From Acinetobacter qingfengensis (GTDB lineage Bacteria > Pseudomonadota > Gammaproteobacteria > Pseudomonadales > Moraxellaceae): a stretch of 64,000 bases of DNA. Every line of letters starts with the position of its first letter. Within the stretch, counting starts at the first letter, position 1. A program made the translations under genes and the position numbers. The notes below the pieces were generated by a model, which did not search any database, had not been told where the DNA came from, and saw only the letters and a list, made by a program, of their open reading frames with translations. The stretch covers positions 1-64,000 of the forward strand of contig NZ_VXKN01000004.1 of the NCBI RefSeq assembly GCF_008693185.1. Reading direction: 5' to 3'. This document shows positions 18,683-27,396 of this stretch, one piece after another.

Positions 18683-20482
18683 GTGAACCCAAACGCCACA
18701 GCGCATATTAATGCTTTATTGCATCACATGACTCAATTACCCGGTGTATATAAAATGCTGGGTAAGGAAGGTGAGCTACTCTATGTGGGAAAGGCGAAAA
18801 ACCTTAAGAATCGGGTATCGAGCTATTTTGTCAAAACCATTGAACATCCTAAAACTCAGGCATTGGTGGCACGTATTTATGATATCGAAACTATTGTGGT
18901 ACGTTCTGAAACTGAGGCACTATTATTAGAACAAAATCTGATTAAATTGCATCGTCCGCCATATAACATCATGTTGCGGGATGATAAATCCTATGTTTAT
19001 ATTTTTGTATCTGCAGATAAACCTTATCCCCGAATCGCTATAGGACGAGGACAAGGTAAGCATCAGACCGGAAAATTCTTCGGCCCTTATCCAAGTGCTT
19101 ATAATGCAAGAGATATGTTGTTGACGTTACAAAAACTGTTTAATGTACGGCAATGTGAAAATTCTTTTTTTGCCCAGCGTAAGCGGCCATGTCTGCAATA
19201 CCAGATTAAACGTTGTACTGCACCATGTGTTGGATTAATTTCGCCAGAAGATTATGCGCAGGATGTACAAAACTCCATACGTTTTTTGAATGGAGATACT
19301 AAGGCACTCAATACGGAATTGATTGATAAAATGGAGCAGGCTGCACAAAGCTATGAATTTGAGAAAGCTGCTTTTTTTCGGGATCGTTTATCTTTATTAC
19401 GTGAAGTACAGTCGCAACAGGCAGTGTATCGTGTCAAAGGTGAAGCGGATATTTTGGCAATTGCTCATCAATCCGGTGTGACCTGTGTACAGATTTTATA
19501 TGTTCGTAATGGACGAATGCTTGGTGGGAAAAGCTATTTCCCGGACTTAATGCATGATGATTTGGGTCAATTGCTCAGTGACTTTATTGCCAACTTTTAT
19601 TTTCAGGTGGCAGATGAAATTCCTCAAGAATTGATCATCAATACTGAATTACCGGATCAGAGACAACTGCAACAAGCATTATCTCAGCATTTTAATAAGA
19701 AAATCGTCATTAAACATCATGTTCGAGAAACCCGTGCCGAATGGCTGGAACTGGCACAGATGAATGTTCAGCATGCGATTAAGGGACAGCTTTCCAGTCA
19801 ACTGGAGTTGCATGAGCGTTTTTATCAACTGGAACTGGCGCTTGGGCGTAGCATTGATCGTATCGAATGTTTTGATATTAGTCATACAATGGGCGAATCA
19901 CCGATTGCCTCCTGTGTGGTGTTTGATCAGGGCGGGGCACGTAAACGAGATTACCGGCAATTTGCTATTCAGGACATTACCGGAGGTGATGATTATGCGG
20001 CAATGCGTCAGGCATTGACACGCCGCTATAAAAAACAGATTTTACCCGATTTATTATTGATTGATGGTGGTAAGGGACAGCTTAAAATGGCAATTGATGT
20101 CATGCATGATCTGGGGCTGGATGCATTTATGGTTGGCGTGTCCAAAGGGGAAGGGCGTAAACCGGGATTAGAAACACTGCATTTTACGGATGGGCGTAAG
20201 ATCCAATTGCCTGAAGACAATAAAGCCTTACATTTAATTCAACAGGTTCGGGATGAAGCGCATCGTTTTGCAATTACTCGCCATCGGGCAAAACGGGATA
20301 AAAAACGTGCAGGTTCCGTATTGGAAGTGATTCCCGGTTTGGGTGCGAAGCGCCGTCGGGATTTATTAACGCATTTTGGTGGTATACAGGGAGTACTCAA
20401 AGCTGCTGAAAAAGAATTGTTATTGGTGAATGGTATTGGGCCAGCCATGGCACGTACTATTTATAAGGTCCTGCACGAATAA
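18683..20482 (+). CDS. uvrC: Excinuclease ABC subunit C
   Basis: UvrC joins UvrB at damaged DNA and makes both incisions in nucleotide excision repair. The 599 residues start at GTG 18683 with a weak GAG upstream. The GIY-YIG domain (about 14-95) opens with [20 protein letters not shown] and makes the 3' cut. The Cys-rich [16 protein letters not shown] segment, the UVR motif (about 205-240), the RNase H-like domain with DISHTMGE and LLIDGGKGQ (5' cut), and tandem helix-hairpin-helix motifs at the C terminus follow in order. pgsA lies 116 bases downstream, as in E. coli. Confidence 0.96.
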   Translation: MNPNATAHINALLHHMTQLPGVYKMLGKEGELLYVGKAKNLKNRVSSYFVKTIEHPKTQALVARIYDIETIVVRSETEALLLEQNLIKLHRPPYNIMLRDDKSYVYIFVSADKPYPRIAIGRGQGKHQTGKFFGPYPSAYNARDMLLTLQKLFNVRQCENSFFAQRKRPCLQYQIKRCTAPCVGLISPEDYAQDVQNSIRFLNGDTKALNTELIDKMEQAAQSYEFEKAAFFRDRLSLLREVQSQQAVYRVKGEADILAIAHQSGVTCVQILYVRNGRMLGGKSYFPDLMHDDLGQLLSDFIANFYFQVADEIPQELIINTELPDQRQLQQALSQHFNKKIVIKHHVRETRAEWLELAQMNVQHAIKGQLSSQLELHERFYQLELALGRSIDRIECFDISHTMGESPIASCVVFDQGGARKRDYRQFAIQDITGGDDYAAMRQALTRRYKKQILPDLLLIDGGKGQLKMAIDVMHDLGLDAFMVGVSKGEGRKPGLETLHFTDGRKIQLPEDNKALHLIQQVRDEAHRFAITRHRAKRDKKRAGSVLEVIPGLGAKRRRDLLTHFGGIQGVLKAAEKELLLVNGIGPAMARTIYKVLHE

Positions 20483-20598
20483 GGGTTAAGCTCGACAGCT
20501 GCCTGATTTTGGTATAGAGTTTCACCCGTATATTTGCCATTATTGGCAAAATTATTTCTCCCATTTTTGCATTCGAGATAGCGCAACTGGCGGTGTGT

Positions 20599-21183
20599 AT
20601 GACAGGACGAATCCTGAATATTCCTAATATTTTGACGATTGCGCGAATTATTCTAATTCCAGTTTTTTTACTCATTGCATATTGGCCACCTGCTTTGGGG
20701 GTGAATGGCTATGAAGGTAGTTTTGCACGACATTTACTGTTAACAGGGCTATTTGTTTTTGCTGCAATTACCGACTGGTTTGATGGTTATCTGGCTCGGC
20801 GTTTAAATCAATCATCTGCATTTGGACGTTTTCTGGATCCGGTTGCAGATAAACTTATGGTTGCAGCAGCATTGGTGGTATTGGTTCAATGGCAACCCAC
20901 CATTTCAATGGCCTTTGCTGCGATTGTCATTATTTCCCGTGAGATTACAGTATCTGCTTTGCGTGAATGGATGGCAGAATTAGGCGCTAGAACCAATGTT
21001 GCAGTGTCTACGGTGGGTAAATATAAAACAGCATTTCAGATGATTGCGATTACAGTATTTTTACTTAACTGGCAGCCACTGGAATGGATTGCTTATATAC
21101 TTTTATACACAGCCGTTATTCTGACGTTATGGTCAATGTTTATTTACTTAAAAGCTGCATGGCCTTATTTGAAACAACCATAG
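20599..21183 (+). CDS. pgsA: Phosphatidylglycerophosphate synthase
   Basis: This inner-membrane enzyme joins CDP-diacylglycerol and glycerol-3-phosphate, the committed step to phosphatidylglycerol and cardiolipin. The 194 residues start best at ATG 20599 (MTGRILNIPNILTIARI); a GTG six bases earlier is possible. The CDP-alcohol signature is complete: DWFDGYLARRLNQSSAFGRF then LDPVADK, with all four Asp and the Arg. There are about five transmembrane helices. It serves as the standard against which the variant CDP-alcohol transferase at 57684 stands out. A terminator follows at 21207. Confidence 0.95.
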   Translation: MTGRILNIPNILTIARIILIPVFLLIAYWPPALGVNGYEGSFARHLLLTGLFVFAAITDWFDGYLARRLNQSSAFGRFLDPVADKLMVAAALVVLVQWQPTISMAFAAIVIISREITVSALREWMAELGARTNVAVSTVGKYKTAFQMIAITVFLLNWQPLEWIAYILLYTAVILTLWSMFIYLKAAWPYLKQP

Positions 21184-21206
21184 CAATATTGCAACCAATA
21201 ACGATA

Positions 21207-21232
21207 AAAGAGCTCAGAACAGCTCTTTTTTT
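21207..21232 (+). terminator. Terminator after pgsA
   Basis: An 8-bp stem (AAAGAGCT / AGCTCTTT) with loop CAGAAC runs into a T tract of seven. It is 24 bases after the pgsA stop and closes uvrC-pgsA. Confidence 0.85.
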
Positions 21233-21292
21233 ATGCAAAAAAGTTTTTGCTATCATGATTAGTTGCTACAAATCTCCATATATGGATTCGTT

Positions 21293-21898
21293 ATGACACT
21301 TGATTTATTTCAGCCAGAACCCAAGCGTAATCTTCTGCCAAAAGATGGGGAGGTCGAAGATTTTGGTATTATTATACCTTTTGAGCAGGCAGAACAGTAT
21401 TTACAATATTTTTTGCAACATTTGGCATGGCAACATGATGAAGCATACATTTATGGTAATCACTATATCACTACACGTCAGATGGTCTGGTTTGGTGATC
21501 AGGATTATCAGTATGTCTATGCAGGTATTAGTAGACAGGCACAGCAATGGAATTCGGTAATTTTACAACTTAAACAACAGATTGAAGCCCTGCTACAGAT
21601 CTCTTTTAATTCGTGTTTAGCCAATTTATATTTAGACGGCACACAGGGAGTAAGCTGGCATCAGGATGATGAGCCATCTTTAGGGCAGCAATCTACAATT
21701 GCCAGTTTAAGTTTTGGTGCAACACGACAATTTGCTTTTCGACATTTAAGTACACAAGAAAAAGTGGAAATGTTATTACACAGTGGCCAATTAATTGTGA
21801 TGCGAGGACAAACACAAACTTTTTGGCAGCATTGTTTACGTCCTAGTCAAAAAATCATCACACCAAGGATTAATCTCACTTTTCGCCAGTTTCAATAA
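21293..21898 (+). CDS. AlkB-like 2-oxoglutarate/Fe(II) dioxygenase
   Basis: The 201-residue protein starts at ATG 21293. It belongs to the AlkB group that oxidatively removes alkyl lesions from nucleic acid bases. Iron ligands are His123 and Asp125 in HQDDEP and His180 in FWQHCLRPS. RINLTFR at 192-198 is the RxNxTFR motif that binds 2-oxoglutarate and supports the core. NLYLDGTQGVSWHQDDEPSL is the typical approach to the active site. It resembles the ALKBH2/3-like bacterial AlkB group more than E. coli AlkB. No ada-like gene is next to it. Confidence 0.9.
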   Translation: MTLDLFQPEPKRNLLPKDGEVEDFGIIIPFEQAEQYLQYFLQHLAWQHDEAYIYGNHYITTRQMVWFGDQDYQYVYAGISRQAQQWNSVILQLKQQIEALLQISFNSCLANLYLDGTQGVSWHQDDEPSLGQQSTIASLSFGATRQFAFRHLSTQEKVEMLLHSGQLIVMRGQTQTFWQHCLRPSQKIITPRINLTFRQFQ

Positions 21899-21977
21899 AA
21901 TTTGTAATCAACATAGTCAATATGAATGGTATGAGACAAGATAAAAATCAGATATTGATTTAATTTTATAATGAATT

Positions 21978-21996
21978 GATAATTATTCTTATTAAA
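21978..21996 (+). promoter_or_regulatory. Candidate Fur box before the ECF sigma gene
   Basis: GATAATTATTCTTATTAAA matches the 19-base Fur consensus at 13 positions, and in 7-1-7 form (TGATAAT-T-ATTCTTA) at 12 of 14. It lies about 50 bases before the sigma-factor start, where Fur-Fe2+ would block transcription when iron is plentiful. Confidence 0.5.
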
Positions 21997-22044
21997 CTAT
22001 AATGACATTTTATTGCTTATTCTAACCGTTGAGGCAAGGACCGC

Positions 22045-22563
22045 ATGACATCACAGCCGATCGGATCACAACATACGGATCAAATATCAAAGTTGTATCA
22101 GGAGCATCATGTCTGGCTCCATCGCTGGTTATCACAACGTCTTGGCAATCAGGATGATGCAGCAGATTTGGCACAGGAAACCTTTTTTCGGTTATTAAGA
22201 AAACAATATCCCTATCATTATCAACAGCCAAGAGCATTATTAACCACAATTGCAAAAAATCTGGCCAATACTTGGTGGCAGCGTAAGCAAATTGAACAAG
22301 CTTATTATGAAACATTGGCACAACGCGAAGATGATTATGCCCCATCGCCAGAGCAGGAGTTGATTGCCATTCAGGTTTTACAGGAATTGCAGGATGTTTT
22401 AAATGCATTAAAACCCAGAGCAAAACAGATTTTTATGTTGTCACAGATAGAAGGTCTTAGCTACGCTCAAATTGCTGAACAACTGGATATTGCATTAATT
22501 ACTGTAAAACGAGATATGCACCAAGCCATGTTGCAATGCCTTTTAACCATGCAACTTGATTGA
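22045..22563 (+). CDS. ECF sigma factor, FecI-like
   Basis: This 172-residue sigma factor directs RNA polymerase to iron-uptake genes when released by its FecR partner. Region 2 covers about 14-85, with DAADLAQETFFRLLR as the region 2.2 core-binding helix and TIAKNLANTWWQRK following. Region 4 (about 110-170) holds LSYAQIAEQLDIALITVKRDMHQA, the -35-recognition helix-turn-helix. A strong Shine-Dalgarno stretch (GAGGCAAGGA) precedes ATG 22045. The fecR start follows three bases after the stop. Confidence 0.92.
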   Translation: MTSQPIGSQHTDQISKLYQEHHVWLHRWLSQRLGNQDDAADLAQETFFRLLRKQYPYHYQQPRALLTTIAKNLANTWWQRKQIEQAYYETLAQREDDYAPSPEQELIAIQVLQELQDVLNALKPRAKQIFMLSQIEGLSYAQIAEQLDIALITVKRDMHQAMLQCLLTMQLD

Positions 22564-22566
22564 TGG

Positions 22567-23529
22567 ATGATCGGCATGTCGGAGTCTGAAATTGATTCAA
22601 GGATTCTATCTGAAGTTGCATATTGGCTAATGTTAATGCAGGATCAACCACTTGATGCCGAACAGCAACAACAATTTGAGCAATGGAAGCATCAAAGTCC
22701 AAAACATCAGCAAGCTTGGCAAAAGGCTGAAAAATTACAACAACGTATGCAAGCTGTTCCCAAACAGATTAGCAAGAAAACACTGCAAGCCAGTCATCAG
22801 CGTCACATTCCCTGGGGTAAACTGGTGGTCGTGCTGGCATTGGGTTGTAGCATTGCCAGTATGATACATATTGCTAATCAACAGGCATGGATGGCAGATT
22901 ATAGAACGCCTTACGGCGAACAACGTCATATTCAGCTTGAAGATGGCAGTATCATTATCTTAAACAGCAAAACAGCCATAGATATTCATTACACTGCCCA
23001 ACAACGACAGATTATTCTACATTATGGTGAGATATTTATTGAAACAGGCAAAGAGCAAAGCCACTATCGGCCATTTACTGTACTCGGTAAACATGGTGTT
23101 ATTCGATCTTTAGGTACACAATTTAATGTGGATCAAAAAGCACAACAAACTACCGTAGCTGTCATTGAGCATGCGATAAATGTCAAAACAGCAAATCAAA
23201 AACAGCAGAAACTTGTCTCTGAAGGTCAACAAGTCAGCTTTGATAACAGTCATATCCAGACAGTTCAAACACTTGAGCCGAATACATTGATGTGGCGGAA
23301 AGGTTTACTGGTGAGCAATCGTACCAGCTTGAAGCAGTTTGCCGAACAGATTCATCGATATTACGGCATACAAGTTGAGGTTGCCGCCGATAGTCAGCAT
23401 ATTCTGATATCTGGCACTTATTCTACGGCTAATCTTGAGCGATTGTTAAATAACCTTGAAGACACTTATCAATTGCATACCGAATATAATTTCTGGGGAA
23501 ACAAACTCCTGATTAAAAAAGATAAATAG
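22567..23529 (+). CDS. FecR-type anti-sigma / sigma regulator
   Basis: This 320-residue inner-membrane protein relays siderophore occupancy of the outer-membrane receptor to the sigma factor. The N-terminal cytoplasmic DUF4880-type domain (about 9-50) contains EVAYWLMLMQDQPLDAEQQQ and WKHQSPKHQQAWQKA. A single transmembrane helix lies at about 81-98. The periplasmic FecR domain (about 115-215) contains RTPYGEQRHIQLEDGS, LNSKTAI and HYGEIFIET. The C-terminal STN-interacting region (about 245-320) includes ILISGTYSTANLERLLNNLE. ATG 22567 or 22576 may be the start. Confidence 0.92.
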   Translation: MIGMSESEIDSRILSEVAYWLMLMQDQPLDAEQQQQFEQWKHQSPKHQQAWQKAEKLQQRMQAVPKQISKKTLQASHQRHIPWGKLVVVLALGCSIASMIHIANQQAWMADYRTPYGEQRHIQLEDGSIIILNSKTAIDIHYTAQQRQIILHYGEIFIETGKEQSHYRPFTVLGKHGVIRSLGTQFNVDQKAQQTTVAVIEHAINVKTANQKQQKLVSEGQQVSFDNSHIQTVQTLEPNTLMWRKGLLVSNRTSLKQFAEQIHRYYGIQVEVAADSQHILISGTYSTANLERLLNNLEDTYQLHTEYNFWGNKLLIKKDK

Positions 23530-23550
23530 TATTTAAAAATAAAATTAAAA

Positions 23551-23569
23551 AATAATGATACTTATTTGA
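23551..23569 (+). promoter_or_regulatory. Candidate Fur box between fecR and the receptor gene
   Basis: AATAATGATACTTATTTGA matches the Fur consensus at 13 of 19 positions, with an unbroken run of nine (ATAATGATA). It sits just before the receptor start, suggesting the receptor has its own iron-controlled promoter besides any sigma-dependent one. Confidence 0.45.
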
Positions 23570-23575
23570 GTTTCT

Positions 23576-26110
23576 GTGGTTAAGGAGATGAAACACAACT
23601 TAAATAGATGGGGAATTCTTGTGATTCATTCAAATTTAAAACCGCTTTACAAAGCTGTAAAATATGCACTTGTGATTGCCACTGTCGGTATGGGGCAAAT
23701 CATATGTCTGACTGATACACAGGCAAAAACTGTAACGACACATCAATATCAGGTTACAGCAGGTTCATTGGATGATGCTCTGGTACAATTTGCGGCTCAG
23801 GCCGGTGTCGAATTAAGTTTTGATCCTATCGAATTGAAAGGATTAAAAACACAGGGACTCAAAGGAAGTTATAACGTACAGCAAGGATTTACGACATTAC
23901 TTGCACCACATCGCTTGCAGGCCGTTCCTACCAATAATGGTTATAAAATTATTAAAATAACTACACAACAGGTGCAATACGTTGGTGAATTAGCGACGAT
24001 TGATGTCAAGGCACAATCAGGCTCTGCCAATAAATCTGTCTCTCAATTACCTGCAATTACTGTTCAGGCAATCAATCAGGATGGATCTGCCGAGAATGGT
24101 TATGTCACAAAAAGATTAAAACAAGTTGGTCCATGGGGTGAAAAATCTTTACAGGATACGCCATATTCAATGAGTGTCATGTCTAGTGACTTAATTGAAA
24201 ATGCAATTGCTGGAGATATGGATCAAATTATTAAAATGAATCCAGTAGTTAAACTTTCAGCACCAAATACTGTCTACGGCACACCTTATGCCGTATTTCG
24301 TGGTTTTCATACACAATCAGGAATAATAGATGGTTTGAGATTATCTTCTACTTCGACCGGTATCGCTATGGAAGAGCTCGACCGTGTAGAGCTAATGAAT
24401 GGCCTCACAGGTTTTATGTATGGAACAGGTAATGTCGGTGGTACTAGCAATTATGTGCTTAAACGCCCAACTTATCAGCGATTAACTAATCTAACATTAG
24501 GTAATTACGGTAATCAACAATGGTTTGGGCATATTGATTTAGGCAATAAAATTGATGATGACGGTATTTTTGCTTACCGAATTAATATCTCACATCAGAA
24601 TGGAAAAACAGGAAAATCGGATCAAAATGTTGAACGTACATTATTCAGTGGGGCCTTAGACTGGAATATAAGTGATAAATTATTAGTACAATTCGAAGCC
24701 GCACATACAGAATATAAACTTGATGGTATTGATTCAAGATTTTATGCTTATGCAAACAGCAGTTACGGGACATTAAATTATTGGATCAGTCCATTAAAGA
24801 ATGATCGAACTTATACCCCTAAATGGACGTATCTGGATATAGATACAAATCGTGCCGGAATAAATGCTACTTATAAAATCGATGATAATTTAACTTTTAG
24901 ATCTGCATATATGTATAAACAGGACAAGTCAGAATCCAAAGGCATGTATCCTGCTTACTTTGCCGATTCTGGCTGGAAATCTGCGTGGAATTATTATAGT
25001 GCACCATCATGGAATATCGCAGAAAGTTTTTACAGCTTTCTTGATGGACAATTTAATACAGGAAGCATTCAACATAAATTGACAGTTGGACTGTCAGCTG
25101 ATTATCTTGATACCAAAAGATATGTAAATAATAGTGTACCAGGTGCTAATTCTCCAGCATATACTACAGCTGATCAAATTGCTGATTATATAGAAACCGA
25201 TCTTACGATCAGTAATTTGGGAAAAAAATATACCTCAAGTAAAGCCAGTAATACCAATTTTATTATTGGAGATGATATTACTTTTAATAAAAAATGGAGT
25301 GCTTTATTAGGATTAAATTACACAACAGTTAAGGCAAAGAATCTAAGTGTGGCAGGCGTAGCATCATCTGATTACAATAAATCAGAACTTACGCCTACTA
25401 TTTCATTAATTTATAAACCAAGCGAAAAATTAACAACTTATGCAACATATATGGAAGGACTAGAGAAAGGTACCATTGTAACTGATAATACTGCTTTATA
25501 TAAAAATGCAGGCGAAGTTCTAAAACCTTACCTCAGTAAGCAGTATGAAGTTGGCGCAAAATATGCGGTTTCTGATGATTTGTTTATTAGCTCTTCATTA
25601 TTTAGAATTGAAAAAGCAAACTCTTATAATGAAGTAGATTCAGATGGACTGACTACAGTTAAACAAGATGGTCGACAAACTCATCAAGGTTTAGAATTAA
25701 CCTTAACTGGGAAATTAACAGATCACTTCACAGTTATGACTGGTGGTACATGGATGGATGCAAGTGTTGATAAGGCTACAAATAAGGCATTTGAAGGGAA
25801 AAAACCAACAGGAGTTTCCGAAATACTGGCAAAGATTTATGCTGAATATCAAATTCCACAAATTGAGGGATTGAGTATTACTGGTGGAGTATATCATTCT
25901 GGTAAGATGTATAAAGATAGTGCAAACTTGCAAAAAATTTCCGGCTATACGATTTTTGATATAGGCGCTCGTTATAAAACTGTAATCCGTACCATCCCAA
26001 CAACATTTAACTTCAATATCTCAAACTTAACGAATAAAGATTATTGGGCAACAACCTATTCCTTAGGTATTCCTCGAACCATTGCTTTTTCAATAAAAAC
26101 GCAATTCTAA
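23576..26110 (+). CDS. TonB-dependent siderophore receptor with signalling (STN) domain
   Basis: This 844-residue outer-membrane receptor imports ferric siderophore using TonB energy and signals through FecR. A long signal peptide ends around residue 50 (TQAKT). The STN domain (about 55-125) begins YQVTAGSLDDALVQFAAQAG. A linker leads to the plug (about 185-300), which has LQDTPYSMSVMSSDLI and a typical FMYGTGNVGGTSNYVLKRP end. The 22-strand barrel fills the rest and ends in Phe (IKTQF), as outer-membrane proteins require. The start is unsettled among GTG 23576, ATG 23588 and GTG 23621. The siderophore cannot be named from sequence; the FecA/FpvA-like layout fits a cell-surface signalling system. 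Confidence 0.93.
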   Translation: MVKEMKHNLNRWGILVIHSNLKPLYKAVKYALVIATVGMGQIICLTDTQAKTVTTHQYQVTAGSLDDALVQFAAQAGVELSFDPIELKGLKTQGLKGSYNVQQGFTTLLAPHRLQAVPTNNGYKIIKITTQQVQYVGELATIDVKAQSGSANKSVSQLPAITVQAINQDGSAENGYVTKRLKQVGPWGEKSLQDTPYSMSVMSSDLIENAIAGDMDQIIKMNPVVKLSAPNTVYGTPYAVFRGFHTQSGIIDGLRLSSTSTGIAMEELDRVELMNGLTGFMYGTGNVGGTSNYVLKRPTYQRLTNLTLGNYGNQQWFGHIDLGNKIDDDGIFAYRINISHQNGKTGKSDQNVERTLFSGALDWNISDKLLVQFEAAHTEYKLDGIDSRFYAYANSSYGTLNYWISPLKNDRTYTPKWTYLDIDTNRAGINATYKIDDNLTFRSAYMYKQDKSESKGMYPAYFADSGWKSAWNYYSAPSWNIAESFYSFLDGQFNTGSIQHKLTVGLSADYLDTKRYVNNSVPGANSPAYTTADQIADYIETDLTISNLGKKYTSSKASNTNFIIGDDITFNKKWSALLGLNYTTVKAKNLSVAGVASSDYNKSELTPTISLIYKPSEKLTTYATYMEGLEKGTIVTDNTALYKNAGEVLKPYLSKQYEVGAKYAVSDDLFISSSLFRIEKANSYNEVDSDGLTTVKQDGRQTHQGLELTLTGKLTDHFTVMTGGTWMDASVDKATNKAFEGKKPTGVSEILAKIYAEYQIPQIEGLSITGGVYHSGKMYKDSANLQKISGYTIFDIGARYKTVIRTIPTTFNFNISNLTNKDYWATTYSLGIPRTIAFSIKTQF

Positions 26111-26232
26111 TTTAGACAAAGATTCTCCCTTATCTTTCTGAAAAGCTGAGGGAGGATTGATGTTTTAGACTATAAAAATAATTTATAATTAATTCACTGA
26201 TTATTTAAAAATTTGCGCTTATAGAGAACTTT

Positions 26233-26697
26233 ATGCAACTACAATGGCAGTTACAACATAGCTCACAGCTTAGTCTACAACAACTTTACGAGATTTTGGC
26301 TTTGCGTAATCAGGCATTTATTGTTGAGCAAAACTGTCCTTATCAGGATTTGGATGGACTAGATCTACTGGCTTCAACCTATCATGTTCTTGCTTATCGT
26401 AAAGAAGGTAAATTAGTGGCCATTTCCCGCTTACTGGATGTTGGTCAGGCTCAACAGGATGTGCGTATTGGTCGAGTGGTTGTTACATCTGAGTATCGTG
26501 GTTATGGTGTGGGTGACCAATTAATGGCACAAAGTCTGCAACATGCACAGCAGTTAAAAATGTCACAACAAGGCATTTATTTGTCTGCACAAGCACACTT
26601 ACAGCATTTCTATGCAAAATTCGGCTTTCAAACGGTTACTGAACCTTATCTTGAAGATGAAATTCCGCATGTTGGAATGCGAAATTCCAACCTTTAA
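26233..26697 (+). CDS. elaA: ElaA-like GNAT acetyltransferase
   Basis: This 154-residue cytoplasmic protein is an N-acetyltransferase of the ElaA type. The family-specific opening LYEILALRNQAFIVEQNCPY followed by QDLDGLD is present. The acetyl-CoA loop is VVVTSEYRGYGVGDQLM, matching the GNAT R/QxxGxG/A pattern, and FYAKFGFQTV is the C-terminal motif B. The substrate of ElaA is not established. It stands alone after the receptor gene and converges with the LysE gene 14 bases away. Confidence 0.9.
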   Translation: MQLQWQLQHSSQLSLQQLYEILALRNQAFIVEQNCPYQDLDGLDLLASTYHVLAYRKEGKLVAISRLLDVGQAQQDVRIGRVVVTSEYRGYGVGDQLMAQSLQHAQQLKMSQQGIYLSAQAHLQHFYAKFGFQTVTEPYLEDEIPHVGMRNSNL

Positions 26698-26711
26698 TTA
26701 TGTTTAAAACG

Positions 26712-27335
26712 TTATTTGTTTAATAAAATTTTTATGGCTAAAAAAGAAAGGATACTTCCCATAAAGTATTTTTGTAACTGTGCCCAAGATTTATTTTGTT
26801 TTAAGAAAATTGAGATTTTGCTGGCAAAGATCACGATTAAACAATTTACAATTAAGCTAATGGTAATTTGCATAGAACCCAGCAAAAGAGATTGTTGAAA
26901 AAAGTTTTGTTCAGGATTGATAAATTGTGGCAACAAAGCCAAGTACATCATTGCAATTTTGGGATTAAGTAAATTTGTTAACAATCCTATGCTGAATAAT
27001 TTTAGGTTTGAATCGGCTTCTAAAGGCTCTATTTTTTCAAAAATTGCAGGTGAGTTTGGTTTAAATGCATGCCAGGCTAGCCATAATAAATAAAGGGCAC
27101 CTAATATTCTCATCGCATCAAATATATAAGGTACAGTCATCAAAGCTGCTGTAATTCCAAATGCAGCAAATAACATATAAATAATAAAACCTAATCCTAC
27201 ACCAGATAAGGAAATAAACCCGGCTTTTTTACCCTGACAAATCGATCTGGAGATTAAATAAATCATATTTGGGCCAGGTGTTAAAACCATGCAAAGCGAC
27301 ACAAATGCAAAACTTAATAAAGTTGTTAAAGTCAT
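26712..27335 (-). CDS. LysE/RhtB-family amino acid exporter
   Basis: This 207-residue inner-membrane protein has about six hydrophobic segments and the family signature TPGPNMIYLISRSICQGKKAG near the N terminus. Members expel amino acids such as lysine, homoserine, threonine or leucine with proton exchange; the substrate here is unknown. NLLNPKIAMMYLALLPQF is the second conserved block. ATG 27335 is preferred; a TTG three bases earlier is possible. Confidence 0.9.
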   Translation of the reverse strand: MTLTTLLSFAFVSLCMVLTPGPNMIYLISRSICQGKKAGFISLSGVGLGFIIYMLFAAFGITAALMTVPYIFDAMRILGALYLLWLAWHAFKPNSPAIFEKIEPLEADSNLKLFSIGLLTNLLNPKIAMMYLALLPQFINPEQNFFQQSLLLGSMQITISLIVNCLIVIFASKISIFLKQNKSWAQLQKYFMGSILSFLAIKILLNK

Positions 27336-27396
27336 CAATTGTAAATTCCACCTGCATATTGTCTATGATTAATATATAGATTTAATCGCCATTCAT

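Noticed and set aside
20531..20556. Small inverted repeat TTTGCCA / TGGCAAA between uvrC and pgsA as terminator
   Set aside because: The stem is only 7 bp, no T run follows, and uvrC-pgsA is commonly a single unit.
22022..22423. 133-codon minus-strand open frame opposite the ECF sigma gene
   Set aside because: The plus strand has a clear sigma factor with region 2 and region 4 motifs and a strong ribosome binding site. The opposite frame has no family features.
26118..26160. CTCCCT / AGGGAG hairpin after the TonB receptor as terminator
   Set aside because: The stem is six pairs with a long loop and no T tract. Termination there is possible but not supported.
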